Assembly (NCBI RefSeq): GCF_037038585.1
Contig: NC_092520.1
Location: forward strand, 189,886,604 to 189,950,603
Reading direction: 5' to 3'
DNA length: 64,000 nucleotides
Source of the DNA: Patagioenas fasciata
Taxonomy: Eukaryota > Chordata > Aves > Columbiformes > Columbidae
Under the pieces are notes generated by a model. That model saw only the letters and a program-made list of their open reading frames with translations, had not been told where the DNA came from and made no database searches. Of the stretch, positions 1 to 12,309 are shown piece by piece (positions within the stretch are counted from its first letter, which is position 1; each line of letters starts with the position of its first letter). A program made the position numbers and the translations under genes.

Positions 1-3000
1 ATTTGAGGTTGAGATATCATGTGTCACACAAAGCATAAATTTATCCTCCTCTGAATATAGGAAAGAACTTCACAAATGTTTTTTTTTTTAATAGACACTG
101 GAGGCTGACTCTCACTTAGGAATCAGTACAATTACGGCAATGTCTAATTCTCAAAGCAGCACAGTGACCTGAAACTCAAATGAAACATATAAATTCTATG
201 GCATTTTTTAATCCATATACATCAGTGTTTATCCAAATATTTAGCTAGCATGATATGTCACTTTGGGTCCAAGCCTGTATTACAGGAAGAAGACTCTTCC
301 CATTCTTTCCAAACTCTTTCATCCCTTTTTATTTACAGCCATCACAAGAAGGTTACGGGAAACTGCAACAATGTGTTTTACTCAGAGTAGGTTTCAGGCC
401 CCCAATGGACAATCTTGTTGATTCTGGCTGATTATGCTGAAAAGCAAATCTCTGCCTCTCTTAACAGCCTTCACCTAATAATTAAACTTTGGTCCTGAAG
501 ATTTTTTGCAGATTCCATCAGTCACTCAATATTCTGGACATGTACCACGAGCTGGACTTAAAATGCACATCGAGCATGCATCAATAAACCCAAAGTTTCC
601 CAAAGGCGTATTTAATAGTCATTCTGTGACTGCTGAGCTAGAAACTAAGGGAATTCTTGTGATGATTTAGATGGTCAGTCCGTTTTTTCATAAGTCAGGG
701 AGGCAAAGGTTTGCTGAGCAGTGGGGAATTCTGCAAGTTTTAGTGTCTGTCCTTTTCTGTTAACTGTTCATGATCTCTTGAGGCAGAGGTCAGGAGCACT
801 CTCTTAACGTGCTTTCTGGTACAGTAAATGGTATTGATGCAATCCCTTCAAGTGCCAAGGAAAAAATTGTCTCAGTGAACTGTGGTTTCTGAGAAGTAGA
901 AAGGGAATGAGTGCACTCCCTAATGCACTTGTGGGATTCTCTGTAGACACAGGCAGTCAGAAAACCTCAGGGAATTTCTAGGATTTGCAATGTGCAAGCA
1001 AGTGCTTTCCATAGCACAGTATATGCACTAAGCCCTGGCTTTCAGCTTGCTGTTGCACAACCCCTCAAAATCCCTTAAGAATCAGGTATCCTTTTCCTTC
1101 TCTTACTGCTTGACTTAGAGCTTAGTGCAGTGAAAAAAAAAAAAATTGTATTGGGAAGCAATGAGTGAAGATCCTTCAGGACTATCTAAACTAGCTTCCA
1201 TGTTTCCTTCATCTGGATTAGTCTGGAATAACCCTTTTCAAGTTTAAGAAGAAGCCACTCTTCTTCTCTGAATAATGTGGACACACTTTTTTTGTGTCCT
1301 CTCCAGGTAAGCAGAAAGAGGAGAAAGCAAAACCTTTAGCCCAAGTTTTATCCCATTTTAAACTATAAAGCTTTTCCTATTTGTTTTTCACATGATATTA
1401 TTACTGTTTTTCCTGTGCTTTGGCACTGTGACACCCAAGGTTGAAATGCTCTCATTTCTCTTTTGATATCTCCAATGTCTACCTAAATATATATCTGTGA
1501 TGTTCATTCTAATTTCCTCCTCTTGTCAATGGAGAAAAAGAGAGACTTATAGGGAACTGTTTATCTACTCTGTTTTAGACATATGCATCTAATTAGTTGA
1601 ACTAGCACAAGAAGAACCTACTTGTCTGCATAAGCTACAGAGTCCAAACAATGAGCTGAAATGTACATGTTTACACAGTACACATCTGTATTCAGACAGA
1701 TAAATCTGACCCCCAATTTCTCTCCCTCCTTTTCTTTGCATTAAACTGTATAATTTAATTAGTAATTAACTGCCTTTAAGCTGTTTTTCTAACAGAAGAA
1801 ACATTGTTAACGTGTATATATGGTGATAAGGAACAATCAAACAGTGCTTTTACATGAATCATAACTGCTTTCATTGTGCGAAGAAGTACAAATATTAAAT
1901 ATGAAACCACTGATAGTATTCAAATTGAGTAACTACTTCTATGCCCTTCAGGTTTTGTTTTATGCAGACTGCTTCTGGGTACTCTCACACTTATCTGTGT
2001 CTAACAATGGGATATGAACTGGAAGATGCTGAGCAGAGCAGAAGGATTATATATATATACCTTTATATATTTTCCTGGCTGTACTCCTATTTTGCCTTCT
2101 AGTATAGAGCAGAGGGACATTGCTGGTTGCATAGTATGTGATCGTCTGTACTTCCACATCCAGCAGAACTGGCACCTATTCAGTTGTTTCTTCTGTTATG
2201 CTAAGTACTAGGTTGCAATTGTCCAGTTATCTGAAGACTTCCTCATGTCTAAATAATGCCAGCATTTCTGAGAGTACCTTATGCACCTAAACAAGACCCA
2301 GATCACCATAAATATATCACCCTTTCTAAGACCCACTAAATGTTTATTTTCATTATTTAAGATTGCATTTTTACCCCTTGGTTACTAATATGAAAAACCT
2401 TGCTGGTATATGGCAGTAAATCTTTTTATTGAAGACTGAGACAAAAAGACATTTTTAAAGTAAAACTGTTTAGTGGTTTGGTATCAGACCAAGTCTTTCC
2501 TTAGTCGTTTCTTTGCATCTGACTACTATGATCTTTGTAGGATGACTCTGTGATGCTTTTTTGTCCCTTAATCGTTGTCTCTTATTGTTGTTACATCCGA
2601 TTTTCCTTTATAATTTTGTCCCTACACATCTGTGCTACACTTTTTAACTCTTTCTTGATAACCTAACCTTAATCCTAGGTTCTACATTCCTCATTGTCAT
2701 GTCTGAGCTCTAGGGAGGGTGCATGATTTAATAAAACTGAACTCTTGGTAGTCTCCTTTTTTCCCTCTGCAGTGAGATAAATTGTAATTATAGCCTTACT
2801 TTTATTTCTTTAAAGATGCTAACTCTCTTTAATCCTTTTACTTTTGGTTACTGTCCCCAAATATATACCCTTCTGCTTCTGTGAGTTGATTGAACTCTTT
2901 AGTCCTTTTTACATATTTTCCTGCCCCAGAAGTTGTGAAGACTGATATTTCAACTAAGCCTTAATGAAGTTACTCTCCACAATAGCAGTTTAAACAGTAC

Positions 3001-4107
3001 CTCTTTATTAGTTATAATCATATCTAGAAAAGCCTTTCTCTCATTTTAACTTTTCCTATAAGAAAAAAAGTATTGCTAAAGCAAGAGCAGGAGTGTTGTC
3101 CTAGGAGAGCCCAAGGATTTTTAGCCTCTATAATGAAACTGCAAGTCCTCATATCTGTGGAGAAAAGCCTTAAACAGAAAGCAAAAAATACTGAAAATAA
3201 ACTGACAACATTCATTATTTAAATTTCAAGATTTTGAGAGACATGACACATGACAGTTAAGAGCTTGAGGACCCAGTATTGAGTTATCAATAATAAATCT
3301 TAGAATGATGAAATGAAGTTTTCTTAGCTCTGAAATAGAGAGGTAGTATTTTAAAAATGGAAAACATTATTAATATACTTTTGTTAAAATATATACTTTT
3401 GTAAAATCTCAGACAGCTTTTGTTTGTTCATGTTTTAAAGAGCTTAGCTAAGAGTTTAGCTTTCTAGCACAGAACATGTTTCTCTGTCTTTTCTGGAAGA
3501 TTATGTAGACTCACCTTAAACAGTATGAAAGCAGAAGTTAAGCATTTGTCTTGAAATTTAACAAGAGGATTTTATCTTTGCCAATGTACAAATACAGAAA
3601 CTCAATGGATTCCCAAGAACCAGTATATCAACAAGGCATGCACCTGTCAATATTTCTGAAAATACAATGAAGCAAACTGTGAAACTGTAATGTTTTTTGT
3701 TGCCAATAAAATCTATGTAAGAAAACTCATTTAAAAGTCTGTTGTTTATCTTCTGATTTTCTCTGACAACCTCCTTCACTGAGCAGAGAGAGTGGAAACT
3801 CGTTTGCTCTTGTTGGAACAAGGACAATTCTCGCTGATCTGAGCCACCTCCATGCACCATCATTCCTCTCCCTTTCACTCCCCGTGACCCACACCACCCT
3901 CTCCAGTCTGTGGACTTATAAAAACCTGGAGATACTCTTGGTTTAGTCTCCCTCCCTTTTTTTCTAATACCTCCTAATAGCATTACTAAAAATATATTAG
4001 AATTTACAGTTTTACTACCTTACTGACATGCCTTTCTTCGCACAGAAATCAGCAAGAAAGAAATCCAGAAGAGGTCTAGGTAGGATCAGTTACACAGAAA
4101 TATGGAG
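1..4107. other. AT-rich intergenic DNA, no gene recognised
   Basis: No reading frame here resembles a known protein; the open frames are short and have no family motifs. Only short homopolymer runs are visible (for example A-runs near 70 and 1135). The segment around 3770-3970 is less AT-rich than its surroundings and lies under a 141-codon minus-strand frame (3558-3983) that I do not recognise. It could be an old repeat, but I cannot name it. Confidence 0.7.
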
Positions 4108-4214
4108 TAAAAACAAAACAAAACCAAAAACAAACACAAAACAAAACAAACAAACAAAAATCAAAAAACAAAACAAAACCAAAACCAAACACAAACAAAC
4201 AAACAAACAAACAA
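4108..4214. repeat. A/C-rich low-complexity tract, (CAAA)n/(CAAAA)n
   Basis: About 107 bases consist almost only of A and C, in CAAA and CAAAA units with a few interruptions. The last stretch is clean (CAAA)n. The Lys/Thr/Asn-rich frame across it is a product of composition and is not a gene. Confidence 0.9.
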
Positions 4215-4575
4215 TTTGTGGCAGACTAAGGTTGACACAGAGGAAATTGAGGAAACATAAGTGTCCTGGACAGATGGCTCTGACTTGTCTCACAACAGCC
4301 TTCCACTGTTTCTTGAATAAGAGGGAACAGCTTTTTCCAAGTGGAAGGACATAAAGAAACTCTTTGGCAGAAATATAGAAATATTTCCCTTCTTTTTCCT
4401 GTACAAGCTGCTTTTCATTTCAGATGTTCAAAGCAGTGGAAAAAGTTATTTAAGTAATGTTATCTATCTGCCATTTGAAGACCAGAAATCAAGATTGAGA
4501 GTTCTGAAGTAATTTGTCATTAAATAAAATGTTAGGGAACAAACAAGGAATGAAAGCTTGTTAAAAATGTTATCA

Positions 4576-4670
4576 CCATTTCTCTCTCCCTCTTTTCATC
4601 TCTCCTGTTCCTTCTGATTTTCTTTCCCCTATTCTTTCCTCTCATCCTCTCTCTCTTTTGCTCATGCTCA
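4576..4670. repeat. Pyrimidine-rich (CT/TTC) low-complexity tract
   Basis: A strongly C/T-biased stretch built from CTCT, TTTC and CCTT words. There is no coding signal. Such tracts often mutate by slippage. Confidence 0.7.
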
Positions 4671-7600
4671 CTTTATGTTAAAGTCTGTATCTCCCTGTCA
4701 GCAAGAATTTACCATAATTTAAAAGTGATAACAGTAATGCAAGTGAACAAATATTCAACCATCTCATATGGCATGAATGTCAGAAAGGAAACGCTCAGAA
4801 AATTGCATGCAACATATAAAATGCAAATGTAATATATAATGTCCCATGTGGAAAATGAAAATGCTGAGCTCAATTCTTGCCCTTTACTTGCCTTTTACTT
4901 CGACTTCTTCTGCTGAAAAACTAAGGCATAAACTCTCCTGAATCTCATCTCACCATCACTACACAGAAAACTGTGAAGTATTGAGGTAGCTGTTTTCTCT
5001 CAGAATCAAGACAAAATGAAGCTTCATAATAACTTGTTTTATCAGGCCCACCTATTCCGCAAATACTTTAGCTTGTATTGACTGGCAAAGAACACACTAC
5101 TTTCAGCTTTCTGCTGCCATTGATCTCTCATGACTCTATCAACAGTTTCTCCTGCAACTAAAAATTAACAATTGGAATATGCAATAAGAATTAAAAGTCT
5201 TTTACTTTTCTCATGAAAGAAAATTGTTTTTCTTCCTGTCCGTGCAATTAGCTCGTGTTTCTCCCCACCTCTACATCTGCTATTAAAATGTCCCAAAGTT
5301 CTTAGCAAATTGTTGAGGCCTTTTTTTTGTTTTGTTTTCTGAGGAAAAAAGGGATCTGGTTGTGCTATACACTTTCATAACTTCTGCAGAATTCCCATAG
5401 GACTGCTACATTTTTAGTTTCATTAAAACTTTAGAAAATTTTTGTGATTCAGACTGATTTCTTTTTTCATGTCATCAGAATCTACCTCATTTACTCATTA
5501 TTTTGCTTTATTTTTTTAACTTAGCCACAGAAATTTGGTCATTTCAAAGAGTAATGCATGTTAAAAAATTCTGGAGATATTAGTCATCAACAACGTTAAT
5601 ACTCTGTGGTTTGGCAGAACTCTTGGAACTGGTGGAGGGGCTGCCATATGTCAGAAGAGTGCTTTGCTGTGAATTCTGAAAAGTTGCCAGTGCAGGAATC
5701 ATTGTTGGTAATTAGAAGCACCCTTTAATTATTCTATCCTCCCAGATCGAGTGTGACCCAACCATAAAGCACTATCTCCAATGGCAAGTTTTTTCCACAG
5801 CAGAATTACAGCTGAAGATAAACGTTTTGGCCAACACCAGCCACAGCCAGTGAGTGGGAAGTAAACTGGGAACATTTCTGACCATCCTTCCTCATCAGTG
5901 TAAAGAACAGTCCTGAATGAGCAAGCTGTCAAATTGGGATGTAAAAAGGACAAAAGACAGAATATAAGGAAAGAAAGATATGGATGGACTTGACAAGCCC
6001 ATGAAAGATATGGATGGACTTGACAAGCCCATGAAGACTGTAGCTCCAGAAAATGAGATAAAACTGTGGGCAACAGTTCTGAATCAGACAGTAAACAATG
6101 AGGCAGATAAACAGGGAGGTAAGGGGGTTATCAACAGACAAGAACAAGGAGGAGGGAAGACAGTCTGTTAAAGCATACAGGGTAACACCAGGAAGCTTGA
6201 ACTGTTTGAACAGTTCATTGGGTTATAAGCTTCTGTGAGGAAGAGGGCAGAAAAGAGAAAAAGACCATTAGAGAGAGACATTAATGAGCAAAACGCTCAT
6301 TCATGAGACTAGCTGATGCATTGCTAGGGAAATGGTACAGTTAAAGCCATCAGAAAGAGGACCCTGAAGGATGACGTGTAAATACACACCTGGGCAAAAG
6401 AAACAGGACTGAACCAGGGCACCACGAACAGCCAGGAAACTTATGTGGCTCCCTGCATATTGAAGCAATTGGCATGGACTCCTTTCCTCGGGAATCTCAT
6501 CATCCGCGTATATTTTATAGACACTCCAGAGGCTTACCTCAGAGCTGTGGATTACATTTGGCTTTAGGATGTTCAAACATTCGTCTTTGCAATGATCTTT
6601 CTCCAGTCTTCCCACCAGAGCAATTGTTTATTTTCCTTTTTCCTTTATTCACATACCCCACATCAGTGTAACCATCTGGCAAGTTGGAAAGTCAATATAT
6701 TATAATGGACAAATCTGGATTTATCAAAAATTCAGAACAGATTGCTTGTTCTGGGGATAATAGGTTTGAGTTTACTCTGTTTGATATGCAGCGTTAGTCT
6801 AAAGTTAGCAGGACAATCTATATATATCCTTTATATGAATTCTCTGTACATTTTTTGTGCTGTATTTAAAAAAAAAAAAAAGTCTCTCTGTTTGATCAGA
6901 ATTCACCATCTGAATGAAAACAATTACAGTATAAGTCATAAAGCTTCATTCCTCTTCAAGCCCAGAAGATACTGGCTGAATTTAAACAGAAGCTCACAAG
7001 GTTCACAAGTAAATGTCCTTTTCTGAAGATGTGGCCCTCAGTGATTTAGCACTTATGAGCAGGATTTGCAGTACACATTAGATTGGAGAGAAAGATGTTT
7101 ATGTTAATCAGCTGGAACTAAAAAAAAATTAAAATAAAACTGTGTAAGAATCAGGCTTTCTTTCTCATATAGCCCAGCTACAACCCTGAAATATGCAACT
7201 TTCTGAAAGGCACATATCGAACTCCCAGCTACCTGCCACCACAGCAACTGGCTGCCTCTGTAACTTTTAAAAAACTTGTTAAGAAAGGCAGTAGCACCAG
7301 TGAAAATGTCCTGCTGGATGGAGCAAGTCCCAAGGCTGTCCGTTGACATGCCTAACTACTTTGTCAGGATAAGTTCAAGTCCCTTCTGGACTTAGCCTTA
7401 AATTCCTTATTTTATATTTCAGTTGTTTCTAGAGAGGCCTTTTTAAAGAAATACAATTAATACAAATATATATTTTTTCTTGACTTGAAGATAGCTGTCT
7501 GGAATATCAAACCTAAAAAAAAAAAAAAGGCAAACAGAAAAAACTAATTTTGACACACAAGTTTCCCCTGAAAGGGACAATTTAAATTATTATGCAGCTA

Positions 7601-7682
7601 TGTGTAAAAAGTAGAGTTTATATCTGAAATAATTTTTCATCCTTAACTACTGTGTTTATCACCATGGAAGAAATATGTTAAG
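4671..7682. other. Intergenic DNA with one short tandem duplication
   Basis: No gene is recognised. The only distinct structure is a 30-bp tandem duplication near 5973-6032, listed separately. Frames of up to about 114 codons (5729-6073 minus, 6301-6615 minus) show no known motif and are about as long as chance allows. Confidence 0.65.
5973..6032. repeat. Perfect 30-bp tandem duplication (2 copies)
   Basis: Two adjacent identical 30-bp units (5973-6002 and 6003-6032), each starting GAAAGATATGG and ending CAAGCCCAT. The unit is a multiple of three, so a 63-codon plus-strand frame (5980-6171) runs through both copies. Nothing else suggests that frame is a gene. The identity of the copies suggests a recent duplication. 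Confidence 0.95.
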
Positions 7683-9094
7683 ATCACAGTATCACAGTAT
7701 CACAGTATGTTTGGGATTGGAAGGGACCTCAAAAGATCATCTAGTCCAATCCCCCTGCTGGAGCAGGAGCGCCTAGGTGAGGTCACACAGGAATGTGTCC
7801 AGGCGGGCTTTGAATGTCTCCAGGGAAGGAGACTCCACAACCTCCCTGGGCAGCCTGTTCCAGTGCTCTGTTACCCTCACTGAGAAGAAGTTCTTTCTCA
7901 AATTTAAGTGGAACCTCTTGTGTTCCAGCTTGATCCCATTGCCCCTTGTCCTATCATTGTTTGCCACTGAGAAGAGCCTGACTCCATCCTCGTGGCACTC
8001 ACCCTTTATATATTTATAAACATTAATAAGGTCACCCCTCAGTCTCCTCTTCTCCAAACTAAAGAGCCCCAGCTCCATCAGCCTTTCTTCATAAGGGAGA
8101 TGCTCCACTCCCTTAATCATCTTTGTTGCCCTACGCTGGACCCTCTCCAGCAGTTCCCTGTCCTTCTTGAACTGAGGGGCCCAGAACTGGACACAATATT
8201 CCAGATGGGGTCTCACCAGGGCGGAGTAGAGGGGAAGGATGACCTCTCTTGATCTACTGACCACCCCCCTTGTAATACACCCAAGGATGCCATTAGCCTT
8301 CCTGGCCACAAGGGCACAGTGCTGGCTCATGGTCATCCTGTTGTCCACCAGGACCCCCAGGTCCCTTTCCCCTACACTGCTCTCTAATAGGTCATTCCCC
8401 AACCTATACTGGAACTTGGGATTGTTCCTGCCCAGATGCAGGACTCTACACTTTCCCTTGTTAAATTCCATCAGGTTATCCCCTGCCCAACTCTCCAGCC
8501 TGTCCAGGTCCCGCTGGATGGCAGCACAGCCTTCTGGCGTGTCAGCCACTCCTCCCAGCTTAGTGTCATCAGCAAACTTGCTGATGGTACACTCAATTCC
8601 CTCGTCTAAATCATTAATGAATATATTGAATAATATTGGCCCCAGTACTGACCCCTGAGGCACTCCACTAGATACTGGCCTCCAACTGGACTCCACACCA
8701 TTGACCACCACTCTCTGGTTTCTCTCTTTAAGCCAGTTTGCAACCCACCTCACTACTCTATTGTCTAGACCACACCTCCTCAATTTAGCTGTGAGGATGC
8801 TGTGAGGGACTGTGTCAAAGGCTTTACTGAAGTCAAGGTAGACCACATCCACCGCTCTGCCATCATCCATCCACCTTGTTACATTCTCATAAAAGGCTAT
8901 GAGGTTGGTCAAGCATGACTTACCCTTGGTAAAGCCATGCTGACTGCCCCTAATGACCCTCTTATCCCTGATGTGCCTTGAGATGACACCAAGGATAAGC
9001 TGTTCCATTACTTTCCCAGGGACAGAGGTGAGGCTGACCGGTCTATAATTACCCGGGTCCTCCTTCTTGCCCTTTTTAAAGACTGGAGTGACAA
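7683..9094 (-). mobile_element. 5'-truncated CR1 LINE retrotransposon, minus strand
   Basis: Read on the minus strand this is the 3' part of a CR1 (chicken repeat 1) non-LTR retrotransposon: reverse transcriptase, a short 3' UTR of about 90 bases, and a 3' end of three exact 8-bp units (plus-strand ATCACAGT, 7683-7706). CR1 elements end in such octamers and lack poly(A). The 5' break is near 9094, where similarity to a CR1 reading frame stops just upstream of the [20 protein letters not shown] segment. 5' truncation is the usual result of incomplete target-primed reverse transcription. No clear target-site duplication is visible. The copy at 22101-22573 is from the same or a very close subfamily. 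Confidence 0.93.
7773..9008 (-). pseudogene. CR1 ORF2 fragment: reverse transcriptase and C-terminal region
   Basis: The frame is 411 codons from the first Met and stays open a further 28 or so codons upstream to the truncation near 9094. It has no internal stop before the natural stop at 7773. Reverse-transcriptase motifs are in order: YLDFSKAFD (residues 57-65, first catalytic Asp region), [10 protein letters not shown] (115-124) and FADD (145-148, the catalytic Asp pair, with the Phe usual in CR1). The CR1 C-terminal region follows, with [22 protein letters not shown] and HWNRLP. The N-terminal endonuclease domain and the start of ORF2 are missing, so this copy cannot be autonomous. The intact frame suggests a fairly young insertion. 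No host promoter or exon context indicates it is expressed. Confidence 0.92.
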
Positions 9095-10321
9095 GATAAT
9101 GTATTCTAATCTAACACATCTTATTTATTGAACTATTAGATAGTTCAGTTAATCACTGTAGTTTTAATGTGAAGAATTTCCACTTAAGAAAGCAGAAAAA
9201 GGTGCTCAAATTTTCACATTATCTTCATTTTGGGTTTATCTTTTTTTTTGTTTGTTTCACACAACTCTCTTCCCATTCACTTGTAATGCAACATAGGGAA
9301 ACATTTGATAAGACAATGATAAACTGGTTATTTCTGAGGAAAGAATTTCAGTATTCAATAGAACTTCAGTTCACAGAATGAATCTAACATGGGAAAATAA
9401 TTATTGTCTTGTATGTTGTGAAAACCTGAGCTCTTTAAAAGCAAATCACCAATAAACATTCAGCTACACACCAAAAAACAGCTCTAGCAATGCCACAAAT
9501 GATAATGCTGTTTTAACAAGACCAGAATTGAGTCTGATTAGTGATTTTCTACTGTTTCTGATTTACTACAGCTTTCCAGGTCAAGCATACAGATCAGAAC
9601 TCAACAGTATTTTAGAGCCTCTACTGTATCTATAGCCAGCAAGGTTATTTTGTTTTTCTTTAAAGTGATGTCAGTAGAATAACTAAATTATTTTTACAAG
9701 CAGAACTGTGTTTATCTCATCTGCAGTTCTTCCTTCTTTGGTATCATGAGACTCTTCTTAAGTAATTCATTGTTTAGTAGCATAGTTTTAAAGAATGTGT
9801 TTTGAACCCTAGAAAGTTATAGTTATTACCCTGCCAGAGAGAGCTTCCCCATACCAACGTGACACAGGCTGTGTAGCCTGAACAACTTGTTTCTGCAGTG
9901 TTGTTGTTGCTATGGGAACAGATGTGAAATGCTTACTGCTGTACTATAACACAATTAAGTACATTATGGCCTCTTTAATTGCATTCTTTAGGAGTCACTA
10001 CAAATGAAAACAGAGCATCAGTCTGGACGGACCTGCACTTGTATTCAAACAACAATATTGAATTAATATTAGAGGATATTTTTTTTACCTATTTTAACCA
10101 CTTCTTTCTCTTACAGTTCTCACATCAAAAGAAAAAAAAATCTGTCTTCTAAAGATACCTAACAAATTACTGCATTTAAAAGGTGGGAAGACAAAAACAT
10201 TGAGTTTAGGGGCTTTTTGAGCCAGTAGATCATATTTAGTAGATCTTGACAACTCCAATCTAGTAACAGTGGAAAATTCTTGAAACAGAACATGCCAGTT
10301 TCTCCTGCATAATGGGCCATA
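9095..10321. other. AT-rich intergenic DNA, nothing recognised
   Basis: No coding, RNA-gene or repeat signature was seen beyond short A/T runs. Similarity to the CR1 copy stops at its left edge. Confidence 0.65.
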
Positions 10322-10385
10322 TAGACCTACTATGAGAATATCCCAGCTCTTTTAAAATAGCTGGGATATTCTCATAGTAGGTCTA
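10322..10385. repeat. Perfect 27-bp inverted repeat (hairpin) with 10-nt spacer
   Basis: The left arm is 10322-10348 (begins TAGACCTACTATGAG, ends CCCAGCT). The right arm, 10359-10385, is its exact reverse complement. The 10-nt spacer (10349-10358) contains the palindrome TTTTAAAA, so the stem could nearly close. Beyond one mismatched pair (10321/10386), three more pairs can form (10318-10320 with 10387-10389). A transcript from either strand would fold into a hairpin of pre-miRNA size. Perfect pairing fits a recent fold-back (template-switch) duplication better than an old miRNA, whose stem usually has bulges. Confidence 0.95.
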
Positions 10386-10804
10386 GATGTAAATATTGGT
10401 TATAATAGTGATTCTATCTCCTTTATTTGTATATTGTACTATAAATCATCTGCTTTTATTTTTTTTTTCCTCCTAATATTGACTCTCCATTCTAGTTTAC
10501 ATACTACATAATGAGTCACTGAGCTGTCTTCAAAAGAGAGTTCCATTTTTTCAGGGAAGAGAAAAATAAAGAAAACGTAAAGAAAACATCAAAAACCAAA
10601 CAAATAAGCTTGATAAAAAGAAACAAGTCTTGTCAAGAAACAGAAGAATGAAGTTTCCAAGGCTCCACTAAATCTAAATTCTTGTACTATTCTTTCAGTA
10701 CTGCTAATCTCTCATTGTCTCTGACATAATTCTATGCCTAATCTGTTACTTCCCACAATCTGCTAATGAAACCCTAGCCATAGAAAAACAAACTACTCTG
10801 GAAT

Positions 10805-10908
10805 GGAAGGAAGGAAGGAAGGAAGGAAGGAAGGAAGGAAGGAAGGAAGGAAGGAAGGAAGGAAGGAAGGAAGGAAGGAAGGAAGGAAGGAAGGAAGGAA
10901 GGAAGGAA
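10805..10908. repeat. (GGAA)26 tetranucleotide microsatellite
   Basis: An uninterrupted run of GGAA covers 104 bases, followed by decayed GAAAGAAGAAGGAAAG repeats to about 10950. Open frames through it on both strands (Lys/Glu/Gly/Arg repeats on one, Phe/Leu/Pro/Ser on the other) are artefacts. A pure tract of this length is expected to be highly polymorphic. Its unit is the ETS-factor core GGAA. Confidence 0.97.
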
Positions 10909-10950
10909 AAGAAAGAAGAAGGAAAGAAGGAATGAACGAAGGAGGGAAAA

Positions 10951-12309
10951 GCAAAGCAGTAAGTGATAAGAGGAACATCAGATTGAGAGTTTTTGCTGTC
11001 TCCCAGTTAGGGAAAACCACTGGAATAGTTAGTCATGCTGAATGGAAATAGCAAAAGAAAATACATAAATTCTGCCAGTTGAAGAAAAGTTTTCAGTTTT
11101 GAAACCCTGTATTGATCTGGTGCATTCATTCTTCAGGAATACTAAAAGTTGCAATCAACAAGAGGACCTTTTGGGGGTAGAAGAACAGGGAATAGCAGGA
11201 AGAAACACTTTGAACTGATCATAAAGAAATAGCTAAACTTCCAAGCAGTTTGGCCCGTGGTGGATATCAGAGACAAGTCAGAAACAGGAGGTTTACAGAG
11301 ATGCCAAAAGATGGAAATACCTGAGCAACAAGGACAGTTGTGGTATGGTCCAATGATATTTTATGTTCAAATAAAGATCACTCTTGTTCAAAATACTATT
11401 ACTAGTACCTCTATTACCATCCCTGTTGTTATTGACCATTATTGTTATTAAATGCCTGTGTGATTCAGTGTTCGCCGAGGCATGGGCGGCTCCCAGTAGG
11501 AGCACTGAGCTGGACCGACCTCACAACCACTGGGAGAGTCAACAAAAGCCAGGCAGAAGCTGTGGCCACAGAGACTGGCTGCCTATAAGCAAGGAGGCAG
11601 CAAGTGTTTTTCTAGAGCGCTGGGACAAAAGTTGTGCTGTGATTTGTCAACATTATTCCAGTCTCACACACAGTAACCATTCAGCACATTTTTAGTTGTC
11701 TGATAACTTCAACATCAGCACAAAACTTCTGATTAAGTCTCCTCAAAGGTTCACAACAGGTTGGGTGCTGCTGTCATGCCAATCACCTAGCAGTTCTCTG
11801 CTCATTATTCTGTTTTTGAGGAAAGCACTTGCTAAATCCATTGGTCAGAAGATCAGTTCAAAACTCCGGCCTCAGCATCTGACAGAGAGAATATGTAAAC
11901 ACAGAAGACTATGGAAGGGACAGTAAAAGATTTCCTCTTCAGATCATCCATGACTAGTTAATTCATGTCACAACAACAGTTTTCAGCAATGATTCATGTG
12001 TGTTTCAACAGAATAATTTCAAATTGGTAGCCTATCTGTTAGGATTAGAAAAATCAAAAGGGATTGGAAAAGAATAGTAATAAATTATTTCTATGTATTT
12101 GTTATTTTTGAATTGATATATGATTCATTTATATTTATTAACTTTATTTCTTGCCTTTGGTAACAATACAATGATCCCCTTACAGGAGGACAGTTATTTC
12201 AACTGGTATATGATAAATCCTTAAAAGATGAGTAGAGTAGGACTAACCAAAAAAAGACATAAGCTCCTAAATCTATCCGGAGCTATCCCCTCCTTTAGGT
12301 ACCTGAATC
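10951..12309. other. Intergenic DNA, nothing recognised
   Basis: Several frames of 60-103 codons overlap around 11257-11926 but share no motif with known families. The segment 11460-11640 is less AT-rich than its surroundings and may be an old repeat; I could not identify it. Confidence 0.6.

Noticed and set aside
3558-3983. 141-codon minus-strand frame over a less AT-rich patch
   Set aside because: No known motif; the patch may be an old repeat. Too weak to call a gene.
7777-8658. Plus-strand open frames opposite the CR1 reverse transcriptase
   Set aside because: Shadows of the minus-strand CR1 reading frame.
10803-11051. Open frames through the GGAA repeat on both strands
   Set aside because: They are translations of the microsatellite (Lys/Glu/Gly/Arg or Phe/Leu/Pro/Ser repeats).
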